A stretch of 64,000 bases of DNA from an uncultured Alphaproteobacteria bacterium (GTDB lineage Bacteria > Pseudomonadota > Alphaproteobacteria > UBA2966), in the NCBI GenBank assembly GCA_958295725.1, contig OY282368.1:1758001-1822000 (forward strand). The letters are read 5' to 3'. A program made the position numbers and the translations under genes. The notes beneath the pieces were generated by a model. The model had not been told where the DNA came from. It saw only the letters and a list, made by a program, of their open reading frames with translations, and ran no database searches. Positions 27,267 through 39,072 of the stretch are shown in pieces; the first letter of the stretch is position 1; each line of letters begins with the position of its first letter.

Positions 27267-27971
27267 ATGCACGGAAACACCGCCGCCGCCGCCGACATAC
27301 GCCCAGGCCGCAAAACCGCCTTCCTCCACGCCCTCGCCGATACCGTCAACGTCGCCCGCGCCTGCCGCGACGCCGGCATCCCCAGACGCACCGCATACCA
27401 TTGGCGCGACGCCGACCCCGACTTCGCCCGCGAGTGGGACGACGCCCTCGACGACGGCATCGACCTCCTGGAGGCCGAACTCCACCGCCGCGCCTTCGAA
27501 GGGGTGGAGAAGCCGGTCTACTACAAGGGAGAACGGGTGGGGACGACGCGCCACTACTCCGACGCCCTCGCCATGTTCCTGCTCAAGGCCCACCGCCCGG
27601 CGCGCTACCGCGACAACTACCGGCCGCCGGAGCCGGAGCCGGAACCCGATGACCCGGCATCGAGAAGCCGAAGGCTCCGCGAGGCGGTGATGCGCCGGCT
27701 CGACGAGGAAGCGGCGGTGAGGGCGGAAATAGAGGCGGAAATAGAGGCGGAGATGGAGGCGAAGGCGGAGGAAGCGGCGGCAGAGGAGGAGATGGAGGAG
27801 ATAGAGGACGAAGAGGAAGAGATGGAGGAGGAGGCGGACATCCGCCGGCCTCATGGAACCCGTGGGAAGCCCCTTGGGAAGACGACACGTAGAAACAATC
27901 GCCGCGGGCGGCGGCGGCGGCGCGGCGGGTCGATCCCGCCCCGCCCTGGCGCGGACGCCGCCGGGACCTGA
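27267..27971 (+). CDS. phage terminase small-subunit-like HTH protein, orphan
   Basis: 234-residue protein. Residues about 12-110 follow the pattern of phage small-terminase helix-turn-helix proteins: ALADTVNVARACRDAGI, then RRTAYHWRDADPDFA, HRRAFEGVEKPVYYKGE and MFLLKAHRPARYRD. The C-terminal half is a low-complexity run of Glu, Ala and Met ending in a basic Arg/Gly/Pro tail, so the protein is strongly polarised. No large terminase, portal or capsid gene is nearby. AGGAG lies 11 bases before the ATG. It may be a domesticated DNA-binding protein or a phage remnant. Confidence 0.7.
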   Translation: MHGNTAAAADIRPGRKTAFLHALADTVNVARACRDAGIPRRTAYHWRDADPDFAREWDDALDDGIDLLEAELHRRAFEGVEKPVYYKGERVGTTRHYSDALAMFLLKAHRPARYRDNYRPPEPEPEPDDPASRSRRLREAVMRRLDEEAAVRAEIEAEIEAEMEAKAEEAAAEEEMEEIEDEEEEMEEEADIRRPHGTRGKPLGKTTRRNNRRGRRRRRGGSIPPRPGADAAGT

Positions 27972-28115
27972 AGTCCGCCCCCCCCCCCTCCAGGCGGTCC
28001 CTCCGTCGAGGGGGAGGAGCCGGCCGTCCGGCGAAGTTGTAGTACGATGTATGGTGAACGGGTATCCGGCGCACATGCGCCGACCCGACGGAAGGGTAAA
28101 GACCGAGGAGCGACC

Positions 28116-28403
28116 ATGACACGTGCCATCTTGCTCAACGAAAGCGATAACGTCGCCACGCTCATCGACGACGGCTCGTCCGGAGACGACTGCCTGCTCC
28201 AGGGAGAGGGGACCGGTTCCGTGAAGCTCGGCAGGGACATCCCGTTCGGTCACAAGATCGCCGTCGCCGACATCGACATCGGCGGCGAGGTGATAAAATA
28301 CGGCCAGGTGATCGGCCTCGCGACGGAAGCCATCCCGGCGGGACAACACGCCCACGTCCACAACATCGAGTCGCGGCGCGGGCGCGGCGACAAGCCGGCA
28401 TAG
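28116..28403 (+). CDS. UxaA-family dehydratase, small (SAF) subunit
   Basis: 95-residue SAF-domain protein corresponding to the N-terminal domain of altronate and galactarate dehydratases. The segments HKIAVADIDIGGEVIKYGQ and EAIPAGQHAHVHNIES are characteristic. GAGGAG lies 5 bases before the ATG. It is followed 10 bp later by the large catalytic subunit. Split small/large subunits are typical of (R)-sulfolactate sulfo-lyase and of several sugar-acid dehydratases; sequence alone does not decide between them. Confidence 0.8.
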   Translation: MTRAILLNESDNVATLIDDGSSGDDCLLQGEGTGSVKLGRDIPFGHKIAVADIDIGGEVIKYGQVIGLATEAIPAGQHAHVHNIESRRGRGDKPA

Positions 28404-28413
28404 GAGCGGAACG

Positions 28414-29565
28414 ATGAACTTCCTCGGTTACGAACGTCCCGACGGGCAGGTGGGAATCCGCAACTGGATCGGCGTCATCTCCGTCATGGACAATATCAAC
28501 CCGATCACGCGCGCCGTCTGCGGCGCGGTGGACGGAACCATCCCCGTCACGACGTTGTTCGTTCGCGGGCAGTTCGGCCGCGATCTCGAGATCGCCTTCG
28601 ACACGCTGGCCGGCATGGGACGGAACCCCAACCTGGCGGGCGCCCTCGTCATCGGCCTCGAGGAGTACAGCACCGGGCAGATCGCCGACCGCATCGCCAA
28701 TACCGGCAAGCCGATCGAGACCGTGATCCTGCAACGGACCGCCGGCTCCATCGCGGCGACGGCCGAAGGAACGGAGAAGGCGGCCAGGCTGGTGGCCGGG
28801 GCCTCGAGCCTCCGGCGCAAGGAATTCCCCGCTTCCGCACTGACCCTGGGCGTGGAGTGCGGCGGCTCGGACACCACGTCCGGCCTCGCCTCCAATCCCG
28901 CCATCGGACGCGCCGCCGACCGCCTCGTCGACGACGGCGGCACGGTCATCATCTCGGAAACGTCCGAATTCCTGGGCGCCGAGGACCTGTTCGCCGAACG
29001 GGCGGCGGACGACTCCGTCAGGCGGGCGTTCCTGGACCGCGTGCTGGGACACGAGAAGGCGTCGATGGAGCGCGGCCTCGATATCCGGGGGGCCAACCCG
29101 GTCCCCGACAACATCAAGGGCGGCCTCAGCACCATCGAGGAGAAGGCGCTCGGCGCCATGTCGAAGGCCGGAACCCGGCCGCTCGTCGGCGTGCTCGACT
29201 ATGGCGAATCGCCCGTCCGCAAGGGTATGCACTTCATGGCGACGCCGGCCCCGGCCGTCGAGTCCATGACCGCCTTCGCCGCGTCGGGTTGCCAGTTGAT
29301 CGCGTTCTCCACGGGCGTCGGCAACATCATCGGCAACTACGTGTCGCCCACCATCAAGGTATCCGGGAATCCGAAGACCGTCGGGAAGATGCCGGTCAAC
29401 ATCGACCACGACGTCTGCTCGATCATCGAGGACGGCCGCACCATCACCGAGGTCGGCGACGAGCTCTACGACTACGTGCTGGACGTCTCGTCGGGAACCA
29501 AGGTCGCCAGCGAGATCCTCGATCAGCGCGAAACGGCCATCAGCCGGTTCGAGCCTTCGATATAG
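28414..29565 (+). CDS. UxaA-family dehydratase/lyase, large catalytic subunit
   Basis: 383-residue partner of the SAF subunit. It has the family start FLGYERPDGQVGIRNW, a central LTLGVECGGSDTTSGLASNPA and the C-terminal STGVGNIIGNYVSPTIKVSGNP. The single conserved Cys in VECGGSD and the Asn/Thr-rich loop form the metal site in relatives. Possible reactions are dehydration of a sugar acid or sulfite release from (R)-sulfolactate. The convergent MFS carrier next door might import the substrate. The exact substrate is open. Confidence 0.8.
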   Translation: MNFLGYERPDGQVGIRNWIGVISVMDNINPITRAVCGAVDGTIPVTTLFVRGQFGRDLEIAFDTLAGMGRNPNLAGALVIGLEEYSTGQIADRIANTGKPIETVILQRTAGSIAATAEGTEKAARLVAGASSLRRKEFPASALTLGVECGGSDTTSGLASNPAIGRAADRLVDDGGTVIISETSEFLGAEDLFAERAADDSVRRAFLDRVLGHEKASMERGLDIRGANPVPDNIKGGLSTIEEKALGAMSKAGTRPLVGVLDYGESPVRKGMHFMATPAPAVESMTAFAASGCQLIAFSTGVGNIIGNYVSPTIKVSGNPKTVGKMPVNIDHDVCSIIEDGRTITEVGDELYDYVLDVSSGTKVASEILDQRETAISRFEPSI

Positions 29566-29572
29566 ACGGAAC

Positions 29573-29606
29573 GGGCGGCGCCCCCGAACCGCGGCGCGCG
29601 CCGCCC
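29573..29606. terminator. hairpin between convergent genes
   Basis: GGGCGGCGC and GCGCCGCCC form a 9-bp stem between the dehydratase and MFS stop codons, likely acting for both. Confidence 0.6.
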
Positions 29607-29616
29607 GAAGGGGCCG

Positions 29617-30909
29617 TCAGGCGGGAAGCGCGCCGACGCCGAGGCGGGTCTGGCGCAGATAGACGATCGCGATGGCGCACAAGTTCACCGCGTTGAACCC
29701 GAACGCCGCCAGGAACGCATACGAGTAGCTCCCCGAGAGGTCGAAGACGAAGCCGCCCATCCACCCCCCGAGCGCCATGCCGAGCGCGGCGAACAGGTAG
29801 AACGTGGCGATGCGCCAGCCGGCCTGATCGGCGGGGAACAGCAGGCGGATGATCAGGGGATAGCACGGCATGATTCCGGCGAAGCCGAGCCCGAAGAGAA
29901 TCGCCGAGACGTAGAGACCCGGCAGGCTCGTGACCATCGAGAGGACGACGAGCATGATCGCCTGGCAGGCCGAACCGATGAGCAGGGTCCGCACGCCGCC
30001 GATCCGGTCCGCCAACATGCCGTAGAGGATGCGGCTGACGAAGGCCGCGGCGAACAGCGCCATGAGGAGCTCGGCGGCCCGCGCCCGCGGATGCCCGAGG
30101 TCGGTGCCGTGGCTGACGATATGGACGATGGGGACGGCCATGGCCGCGCAGCATCCGATGGTCGCCACGCACAACATGCCCTGAACCGCGTTGGCCGGAA
30201 GGCCGAGGACCCGGCCGTCGACCGTGTAGCCTTCGCGGGCCCGGCCCGGGGGCGCCAGCGGCGGCTTCGGCCGCAGGATCAGCGCCAGGGGCGCCATGGC
30301 GCAGAGCACGAACGCGCCATAGAAGAGATAGGTCTCGCGCCAGCCGTAGGCGTCGTTGAGAAAGCGAAACAGGGGCGGCCAGACGGTTCCCGCGAGTCCC
30401 TGGCCCGACGCGATGACGGCCACCGCCAAACCGCGCCGGCGATCGAACCAGTGGGTGACGTTGGCGATCAGCGGCGTGATCATCGCCGACTTGCCCAGCA
30501 ACCCGATGAGCAGGCCATTGGCGACATAGAGGCTCCAGCGGCTGTCGGACTGGGCCGCGACCAGGGCCCCGACGCCGATCATCACCGAGCCGAACAGCAC
30601 CGGCCGGAAGACGCCGCGCTTGTCCATCCACCAGCCCATCGCCACGCCGCCGACGCCGGCGCCGATCATCATCATCGAATAAGCGAGGGAGGGGACGGCC
30701 CGCGGCCAGTCGAACTCCGTGGCGATCGGCTTGAGCGCCACCCACAGGACGATGGGGGCGCCGAGTCCGATGGTGTGCATGGCCAGCGACCCGAAGGCCA
30801 CGACCCAGCCGTACCGAACCTCGATACTACCGTCGCGCGGAATCACACGTGCTCCGGGAATGGGGCCGCGCTCGGCGGCGGATGGACGAGGATGTACAGC
30901 ACGCGACAT
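29617..30909 (-). CDS. MFS transporter, monocarboxylate-porter-like
   Basis: 430-residue permease with 12 predicted helices. The opening RYGWVVAFGSLAMHTIGLG, the MGWWMDKRG loop after helix 2 and YGMLADRIGG between the halves resemble the bacterial monocarboxylate/oxalate-formate branch of the major facilitator family. Neighbouring dehydratase subunits suggest an organic or sulfonated acid as substrate, but that is inference. The first ATG (30909) gives a 26-residue leader before helix 1; a later start is possible. Confidence 0.85.
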   Translation of the reverse strand: MSRAVHPRPSAAERGPIPGARVIPRDGSIEVRYGWVVAFGSLAMHTIGLGAPIVLWVALKPIATEFDWPRAVPSLAYSMMMIGAGVGGVAMGWWMDKRGVFRPVLFGSVMIGVGALVAAQSDSRWSLYVANGLLIGLLGKSAMITPLIANVTHWFDRRRGLAVAVIASGQGLAGTVWPPLFRFLNDAYGWRETYLFYGAFVLCAMAPLALILRPKPPLAPPGRAREGYTVDGRVLGLPANAVQGMLCVATIGCCAAMAVPIVHIVSHGTDLGHPRARAAELLMALFAAAFVSRILYGMLADRIGGVRTLLIGSACQAIMLVVLSMVTSLPGLYVSAILFGLGFAGIMPCYPLIIRLLFPADQAGWRIATFYLFAALGMALGGWMGGFVFDLSGSYSYAFLAAFGFNAVNLCAIAIVYLRQTRLGVGALPA

Positions 30910-30987
30910 GCGGCGTCAAAACGCGGGCCATCGAACGGGAGGATCGCCGGCGGCGGCGGAACATGCGCTCGCGGCGAGGGGCCGGCC

Positions 30988-31518
30988 CTACGCCAGCAGG
31001 CGCGCGTATTTCTCGCGGGCCTTGGCGATCTTCGGCGCGATGACGGCCTGGCAGTAGGGCTGATACGAGTTGTTGGCGAAGTAGTCCTGATGATAGTCCT
31101 CGCCGGGGTGGAAGACGCCGGCCGGCGTCACCTCGGTGACGATATCGCCCGCCCACGTCTCGCCGGCGCGTTCGATGGCCGCGCGGGCCGCCACCGCCTG
31201 TTCCTCCGAGAGGGTGAACACACCCGAGCGGTACTGGGTGCCGACGTCGTTGCCCTGGCGGTTCAGTTGCGTGGGGTCGTGGGTGGCGAAGAACACGTCG
31301 AGCAGAACGTCGTAGCCGACGACCTCGGGGTCGAACACGATCTCCACCGCCTCGGCATGGCCGGTGGTTCCGGAACAGACCTCGCGATAGGACGGATTCC
31401 CGGTCTCACCGCCGATGTATCCCGAGACCACGCTCTTCACGCCCTTCAGGGGCTTGAAGACGGCCTCGGTGCACCAGAAGCAGCCGCCCGCGAAGATCGC
31501 CCTTTCGGTTTCCGCCAT
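30988..31518 (-). CDS. msrA: peptide-methionine (S)-S-oxide reductase
   Basis: Repairs methionine-S-sulfoxide in proteins. The 176-residue enzyme has the GGCFWC active site (Cys13 nucleophile), [12 protein letters not shown] and the TQYRSGVF block. A second cysteine lies near residue 159 (YQPYCQAVI) and probably acts as the resolving residue. The ATG at 31518 is preceded by GGAGGC. It sits 19 bp downstream of a glutathione S-transferase gene, so an oxidative-stress pair is likely. Confidence 0.95.
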   Translation of the reverse strand: MAETERAIFAGGCFWCTEAVFKPLKGVKSVVSGYIGGETGNPSYREVCSGTTGHAEAVEIVFDPEVVGYDVLLDVFFATHDPTQLNRQGNDVGTQYRSGVFTLSEEQAVAARAAIERAGETWAGDIVTEVTPAGVFHPGEDYHQDYFANNSYQPYCQAVIAPKIAKAREKYARLLA

Positions 31519-31537
31519 GATCGCCTCCGTCGTTCGC

Positions 31538-32173
31538 CTACGGGATCGGGATCGGGATCGCTTCGCCGCGCTTCGGCACGTCGTAGCCCCGCCGCACGGC
31601 CGGACGCCCGGCCACGGCGAGGTACCAGCGCTTGAGATCGGGATAGTCGTTCGGATCCATTGTCTGGCGCTCGTAGCGCGCGATCCAGGGCCACGTGGCG
31701 ATGTCGGCGACGCCGTATTCGCCGGCCAGGTACTCCTCCTCGCCAAGACGCTTGTCGAGGACGCCGTAGATGCGTCTGGTCTCGTTCAGATAGCGCTCCT
31801 CGGCGTAGGGCGCCTTGCCCGGGTTGAAGGCGACGAAGTGGTGGGTCTGGCCGAGCATGGGGCCGACGCTGCCCATCTGCACCATCAGCCACTCCATGGC
31901 CCGCCAGCGCCGGTCCTCCGCCTCCGGCATCATCCTGCCCGTCTTCTCGGTGAGATAGAGCAGGATGGCAGCGGACTCCATCATCGAGCGGCCGTTGTCG
32001 TTGTCGACGATGGCCGGGATCTTGTTGTTGGGGCTGATCTTCAGGAAGTCGGGCGCGAACTGGCCGTCCCGTGAGATGTCGATCTCGTGGACGGCGTAGG
32101 GGAGCCCGACTTCCTCGAGCATGATGGAAACCTTGCGGCCGTTCGGCGTAGGCCAAGTGTAGAGGTCGATCAT
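31538..32173 (-). CDS. glutathione S-transferase, Nu-class-like (YfcG/YghU type)
   Basis: 211-residue soluble protein with a thioredoxin-like N-terminal domain ([17 protein letters not shown]) and an all-helical C-terminal domain. The short N-terminus with T-P-N-G and the [14 protein letters not shown] segment resemble the Nu-class enzymes YfcG and YghU, which have disulfide-bond reductase activity towards glutathione. It probably forms an operon with msrA. The substrate is not determined. Confidence 0.88.
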   Translation of the reverse strand: MIDLYTWPTPNGRKVSIMLEEVGLPYAVHEIDISRDGQFAPDFLKISPNNKIPAIVDNDNGRSMMESAAILLYLTEKTGRMMPEAEDRRWRAMEWLMVQMGSVGPMLGQTHHFVAFNPGKAPYAEERYLNETRRIYGVLDKRLGEEEYLAGEYGVADIATWPWIARYERQTMDPNDYPDLKRWYLAVAGRPAVRRGYDVPKRGEAIPIPIP

Positions 32174-32263
32174 GTCGCGCGGCTCCCTGTCCCCATCCTT
32201 CGAACCATGAGAGGAACATGATACGCCGGTCCGTCGGGATCAAGTCCGGGACGGCGGCGAGGC

Positions 32264-32311
32264 TGTCCTGGTTCAGACGGATGTGAGACGCGGTCCTCGA
32301 AAGAAGGGTGA
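32264..32311 (-). repeat. IS481-type terminal repeat relic
   Basis: TGTCCTGGTTCAGACGGATG and the following 28 bp, read leftwards, match the end of the remnant at 22426-22470 almost exactly and the right end of the intact IS481 element. No transposase fragment is seen here. Confidence 0.65.
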
Positions 32312-32362
32312 GCGATTATCGGCGCCCCGATGCTGTTGCATTATGTCGGTTCTGATATTAGG

Positions 32363-32373
32363 TTTCTGACAAA
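32363..32373 (+). promoter_or_regulatory. TTTCTGACAAA motif before DUF6088 gene
   Basis: The same 11 bases occur 24 bp upstream of the second DUF6088 gene (49710-49720, minus strand) and 18 bp upstream of this one. This suggests a shared operator or promoter element of the toxin-antitoxin family. Confidence 0.4.
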
Positions 32374-32391
32374 TTGCAATAGGACATCGCC

Positions 32392-32988
32392 ATGCCGAGC
32401 CTGTCGAACCGCATCATGAGGCACGCCGCCGCGCTGCCCGAGGCCGCGCCGCTGTGCCCGGGCGCCTTGCTTCACCTGGGAAGCCGGGCGGCGGTCGATC
32501 AGGCTCTGTCCAGGCTCGCTCGTGCCGGACGCCTCCTGCGCGTCTGCCGGGGCGTCTACATGCGGCCTGTCGAGACCCGCTTCGGTACGCGCCCGCCTGT
32601 CGTCGAGAAGGCAGTTATGGCGCTCGCGGAATTGTGGGGCGAGACCATCGTTCCCTGCGGCGCCTCCGCCGCCAACGTCCTCGGCCTCACCACGCAAAAT
32701 CCGGTGCTGTTCGTCTATCTCACGTCGGGTCCCAACCGCCGATTGCGCTTCGGTACGCAGGAAGTGCGCTTGCGCCATGCGCCGCGCTGGCAACTCGTGG
32801 CGCCGTACCGCCCGGCAGGCGACGCCGTTCGCGCCCTGGCATGGTTCGGCCCGCGAGAGGTCGAGGATGCTCTCGCGACGGTCGCCTCCCGGCTCTCCGA
32901 CGACGACGTGGCCGAGCTGGCGGCGGCACGCGCGATCATGCCGACGTGGATGGCGGAACCGGTAAGCGCGCTGGTCGCCGATGGCTGA
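32392..32988 (+). CDS. DUF6088 / AbiEi-type antitoxin
   Basis: 198-residue protein with an N-terminal winged-helix region (about 20-60: LLHLGSRAAVDQALSRLARA, then GRLLRVCRGVYMRP). The C-terminal domain resembles type IV AbiEi antitoxins and is usually annotated DUF6088. Such proteins repress their own operon and neutralise an AbiEii nucleotidyltransferase toxin. Its stop codon overlaps the start of a toxin-like frame (32981), but that frame is deleted internally, so the antitoxin is probably an orphan. Confidence 0.8.
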   Translation: MPSLSNRIMRHAAALPEAAPLCPGALLHLGSRAAVDQALSRLARAGRLLRVCRGVYMRPVETRFGTRPPVVEKAVMALAELWGETIVPCGASAANVLGLTTQNPVLFVYLTSGPNRRLRFGTQEVRLRHAPRWQLVAPYRPAGDAVRALAWFGPREVEDALATVASRLSDDDVAELAAARAIMPTWMAEPVSALVADG

Positions 32989-33209
32989 GACGCCGTTCCG
33001 GTCGCTTGCTCCCGCAGATAAGCGTGACGCCTTGGTGGTCGCTGCAAATCGAAGCGAACGACGAGCATACCTGCTGGAGAAGGACATCTATGCTGGACAA
33101 CGGCCTGTTGCTCGCCGACGGGGAGCCTTTCGAGGTGCTCATCGAACGGTGCGCCGACATCGAGACGAGAGCCAACCGCCCGCGCGCTGGCGGCGGAAGC
33201 GCCGGCTGA
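32981..33209 (+). pseudogene. AbiEii-type nucleotidyltransferase toxin, internally deleted
   Basis: The 5' part encodes an AbiEii-like N-terminus (FRSLAPADKRDALVVAANRS, ending LLEKDIY). Immediately after, in another frame, comes a C-terminus-like segment (MLDNGLLLADGEPFEVLIER, then CADIETRANR). The middle of about 200 residues, including the nucleotidyltransferase active site, is missing. The overlap with the antitoxin stop is retained. A deletion with loss of frame explains it. Confidence 0.65.
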
Positions 33210-33232
33210 ACCGGCGGTCGCCACGGGTCGCC

Positions 33233-33336
33233 GACATGGCGCGACATGCACCGGGGTGCGGCAAGTGTGAACAACCAACGCCGCAAGGTGTAGGAAAAAT
33301 GGCCGTGGCAGGAGAGAAACGATCGGTCGGGCCCGG
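33233..33336. repeat. about 100-bp dispersed repeat, copy 1
   Basis: Closely matches 52100-52201 on the same strand, beginning GACATGGCGCGACATGCACC and ending GATCGGTCGGGCCCGG. It includes a GCACCGGGGTGC palindrome. No gene is seen between 33210 and 33531 otherwise. Confidence 0.75.
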
Positions 33337-33531
33337 CGGGGATAGAGGAGCGGAGCCGTCGTGGTGGGCGAGCGTTGATGCGGAACGAGGCGCACGCCGT
33401 TCTCTGCGGGGTGGTCTGAGTTGCCGGGCGACGATGTGCAACGGGTGGTACGAACAGGACCCCGCGATTGTGGGCGTGATGTCGGCTTTTGCGTGGAGGG
33501 GGGCAACAAGGAAAGCTCGCGCATTGCGCCG

Positions 33532-36671
<3,140 letters not shown>

Positions 36672-36675
<4 letters not shown>

Positions 36676-36881
36676 GGCGTTCTCCGAAGACGACGGCGAC
36701 GGGCCATCGACAGGGCCGGAGCCTGCATGGCCGGGATATTCCCCGAATTGTTCGGGCCGATGAACGCGACGGGGTTTTCCAACTCGACCTCGACCTCGCC
36801 GAAGCGTTTGAAGTCACGGACGGTGAGCGTGGCGGGCGTCGGATATCTCTCGCGGAACGGCACCGGTTCCGCTCGTGTCAC
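36672..36881 (-). pseudogene. truncated AAA/OLD-type ATPase with dead Walker A
   Basis: 69-codon frame that starts like an SMC/OLD-type AAA ATPase ([20 protein letters not shown]). Where Walker A should read GPNNSGKT it has GPNNSGNI (42-49), so the catalytic Lys is Asn. It then runs into an Arg-rich tail and stops. The rest of the ATPase is deleted. The reading frame still overlaps the neighbouring stop and start codons by 4 bp at both ends (GTG start). Confidence 0.7.
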
Positions 36882-37498
36882 GCGGTCGCCTCGGCCAAGG
36901 CGTCGCGGAAGGCCGCGAAGCTCGGCGAACGGTTGCGCGCCGGGTCGATGTTGGGAGCGATGGCCCGCGCAGCTTCGATCTTACGCAACCCGTTTTGGAA
37001 ACGGCCGCGCTTCTTCAGGATACGCTCGAACGCCTCCCAGGTGCCGCCCTGGACCGCGTCGGGGTTCCGATAGCGAGCCTGATTCGGAACGTTCGGCGAT
37101 ACGCGTGGATAGGCTTGGCGCACCGCTTGCCAGTCGCCGAAATACCAAGCCTCCAATTCCTCGACCGCGATACGGTTGACCACTTGCCACGGCCCGCCCC
37201 GGGCTCGCGAGCGAGTCAGAAGACCCGAACGGCGCGCCGCTTGTTCGAGCCGCGCCTTGAGCTCATGGCAATCGTCATTGTCGCGATCGACCGCGACGAC
37301 GAGTCGACATTCGGCGGGCAACCAATCCCTGTAACCGAGCAAGCGCTTTTCCAGCTTCCGCAACAGATCCTGTTTACCTTGGAACACACGAAACTCAAAC
37401 TCGCAGCCTTCCGGGAGAACGCCCGGGAGCAACTCTTGAAGGAAAGCCTCCATCGACGGCTCTTCGATCAGAAACTCCAGGTGTCGCACCGCCGTCAC
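36878..37498 (-). CDS. DUF4276 protein, TOPRIM-like partner of AAA ATPase
   Basis: 206-residue protein of the DUF4276 family. Acidic motifs IEEPS (11-15) and VAVDRDND (68-75) give the E...DxD arrangement expected of a TOPRIM-type metal site. Its GTG start overlaps the stop of the upstream AAA ATPase gene (GTGA), so the two are made together. ATPase plus TOPRIM pairs occur in OLD-like and RloA/RloB-like defence modules linked to type I restriction loci. A nuclease or tRNA/DNA-damaging effector role is inference. Confidence 0.75.
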   Translation of the reverse strand: MTAVRHLEFLIEEPSMEAFLQELLPGVLPEGCEFEFRVFQGKQDLLRKLEKRLLGYRDWLPAECRLVVAVDRDNDDCHELKARLEQAARRSGLLTRSRARGGPWQVVNRIAVEELEAWYFGDWQAVRQAYPRVSPNVPNQARYRNPDAVQGGTWEAFERILKKRGRFQNGLRKIEAARAIAPNIDPARNRSPSFAAFRDALAEATA

Positions 37499-38736
37499 CG
37501 GCGTTCTCCGCCGGGTGCCGGGCCGCCGTGCCGGGTCAACGGATCGCCGACGCCGAAAAAGCCCTCCATCCAGAGATCGCCGAGCAGCGCGCCGGCTTTC
37601 ATGAAGCCGGGCACGCCATCGAGGTCGGCGGCTCGCCGCGCCTGTGTGTGGCCCTTTTCGTCCCGCCACAGGACGCGCACCTGCTCGGGTTTCAGCGCGT
37701 TCAGGAAGAACGGCGAGTGGGTGGTGACGAGCAGCTGCGTGCGTTCGCTGGCTGCGGCGCACTCCTCCGCCAGTTCGTGAAGCAGGCGTGGGTACAGAAA
37801 GTTCTCGGGCTCCTCGATGCCGATGAAGGGCGGCGGTTCGGGGTCGTGCAGGAGCACCAGATAAGCCAGCATCTTCAGCGTGCCGTCGGAGGCGAAGCGC
37901 CCCAGAACCGGGTGGCTGAACGGCGCGTCCTTGATTTGCAGCAATAGCCGGCCGTCCGGCATGGCGTCGGCCAGCACGCGCTCGATGCGCGGCACGCGTC
38001 GGCGCAACGTTTCGAAGATGTGGTCGAGCCGCTCCGGGCGCCGCTCGCTCAGATACTGGATGACGTTGGCAAGGTTGTCGCCGCTCGTGCTCAGGCGTTC
38101 CTGCGGACCCGCCTCGGGCTGGCGGCGTGCGCTGTCGGCCGACAGATAGGACACGTGCCAGCCCATGATGAAGTCGCGCAGCGCCGCCACGCGCGGATGG
38201 TCCTGGAACTGCCCGAGCGCGTTGACCGCCAGCAGGTCGGGCGATTTGAGTGGTGTCCCGATCCGCTCGTCTTCCGCGTCCGGCGCCTCGCCACTCGTGG
38301 CTTGGCCCTGGCCACGGTGGTACTCAAGGAAACGAAAAGGCGCTCCGTAGCCTTTTCGTTTCCAGCGCAGCCACTCGCGGACGACTACCGGTGCGCCGGC
38401 CGACTCGTCAATGGACAGGTGGTAAGTGATCAGCGGAGCCTTCGGTCGTTCACGGTATTTGATCTCTATCGTCACCGCGCCTTCGGCGTCACGGGTCTTG
38501 AGTTCCCTGGCCTGCCCGCGCCGGTCCCAGGCGCGCCGCAGGCCGGATTCGAAACACTCCGCCAGGAACGCGAATACATTGAACACCGTGGATTTGCCGC
38601 TGCCGTTGGGGCCGAGGAGCACCGTCATCGGCGTCAGTTTCCCGATCTCGACGTTCCGCAAGGCCCGGAAGTTCTGTACCTTCAGGTATTCGATGCGCGG
38701 CGGCGTGCGGACTTGGTGGGACGTCGTCCTGCTCAT
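37495..38736 (-). CDS. AAA (AAA_21-type) ATPase, putative defence sensor
   Basis: 413-residue ABC-like ATPase. Walker A is GPNGSGKS (42-49), a predicted alpha/beta insert follows, then the Walker B region [15 protein letters not shown] (near 305) and the [11 protein letters not shown] switch segment (near 342). This is the RecF/OLD-like single-protein architecture, without a nuclease domain of its own. The nuclease-like function would come from the coupled DUF4276 gene. It begins a subgroup after a 336-bp gap in the hsd locus. Confidence 0.85.
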   Translation of the reverse strand: MSRTTSHQVRTPPRIEYLKVQNFRALRNVEIGKLTPMTVLLGPNGSGKSTVFNVFAFLAECFESGLRRAWDRRGQARELKTRDAEGAVTIEIKYRERPKAPLITYHLSIDESAGAPVVVREWLRWKRKGYGAPFRFLEYHRGQGQATSGEAPDAEDERIGTPLKSPDLLAVNALGQFQDHPRVAALRDFIMGWHVSYLSADSARRQPEAGPQERLSTSGDNLANVIQYLSERRPERLDHIFETLRRRVPRIERVLADAMPDGRLLLQIKDAPFSHPVLGRFASDGTLKMLAYLVLLHDPEPPPFIGIEEPENFLYPRLLHELAEECAAASERTQLLVTTHSPFFLNALKPEQVRVLWRDEKGHTQARRAADLDGVPGFMKAGALLGDLWMEGFFGVGDPLTRHGGPAPGGERR

Positions 38737-38825
38737 CTCGTCGTCTCCCGGGATGTCCGAGCGCCCCGTCGGGAGCGCGTCCGAAACAGGTCCCTCGACG
38801 GTAGCACGACGCGATGTCGGGACGA

Positions 38826-38930
38826 CATCGCGGTGACGGCCTGGAGGAACCGGCGCGGCGCCCGCGGACGGTCGAGCAAGACGGTGGCCTGGGGCCGCGT
38901 GTAGTCCCGATTACTCATTACAGTGAGTAA
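38826..38930 (-). pseudogene. AAA_14-type ATPase 5' fragment with palindrome over its start
   Basis: The only gap in the hsd gene chain (38737-39072) contains an ATG at 38918. It is followed by about 30 codons resembling the N-terminus of AAA_14/DUF4143 ATPases ([20 protein letters not shown]), after which the similarity stops before the P-loop. TTACTCA-N6-TGAGTAA (38911-38930) spans the start codon and looks like an operator. The gap may therefore hold a promoter for the downstream ATPase pair. Confidence 0.5.
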
Positions 38931-39072
38931 AAATCCTTGATAAAGCGAGTAATTGGAAAAGAGACGACTCGATGGAAGAAAGCGTCGGCGTTTGGCGTGG
39001 GGACGTTCCGCGCCGGAGTGGAATCGCCGGCCCGGCGTCGGCGGAGCCCGCCCCGAAGGCACGGGAGCGCTC

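Noticed and set aside
27267-27971. Prophage
   Set aside because: Only a small-terminase-like gene is present; no capsid, portal, tail, lysis or integrase genes around it.
36878-38736. PARIS (AriA-AriB) system
   Set aside because: The layout is similar, but AriB carries a DUF4435-type TOPRIM and here the partner fits DUF4276; I kept only the broader ATPase/TOPRIM call.
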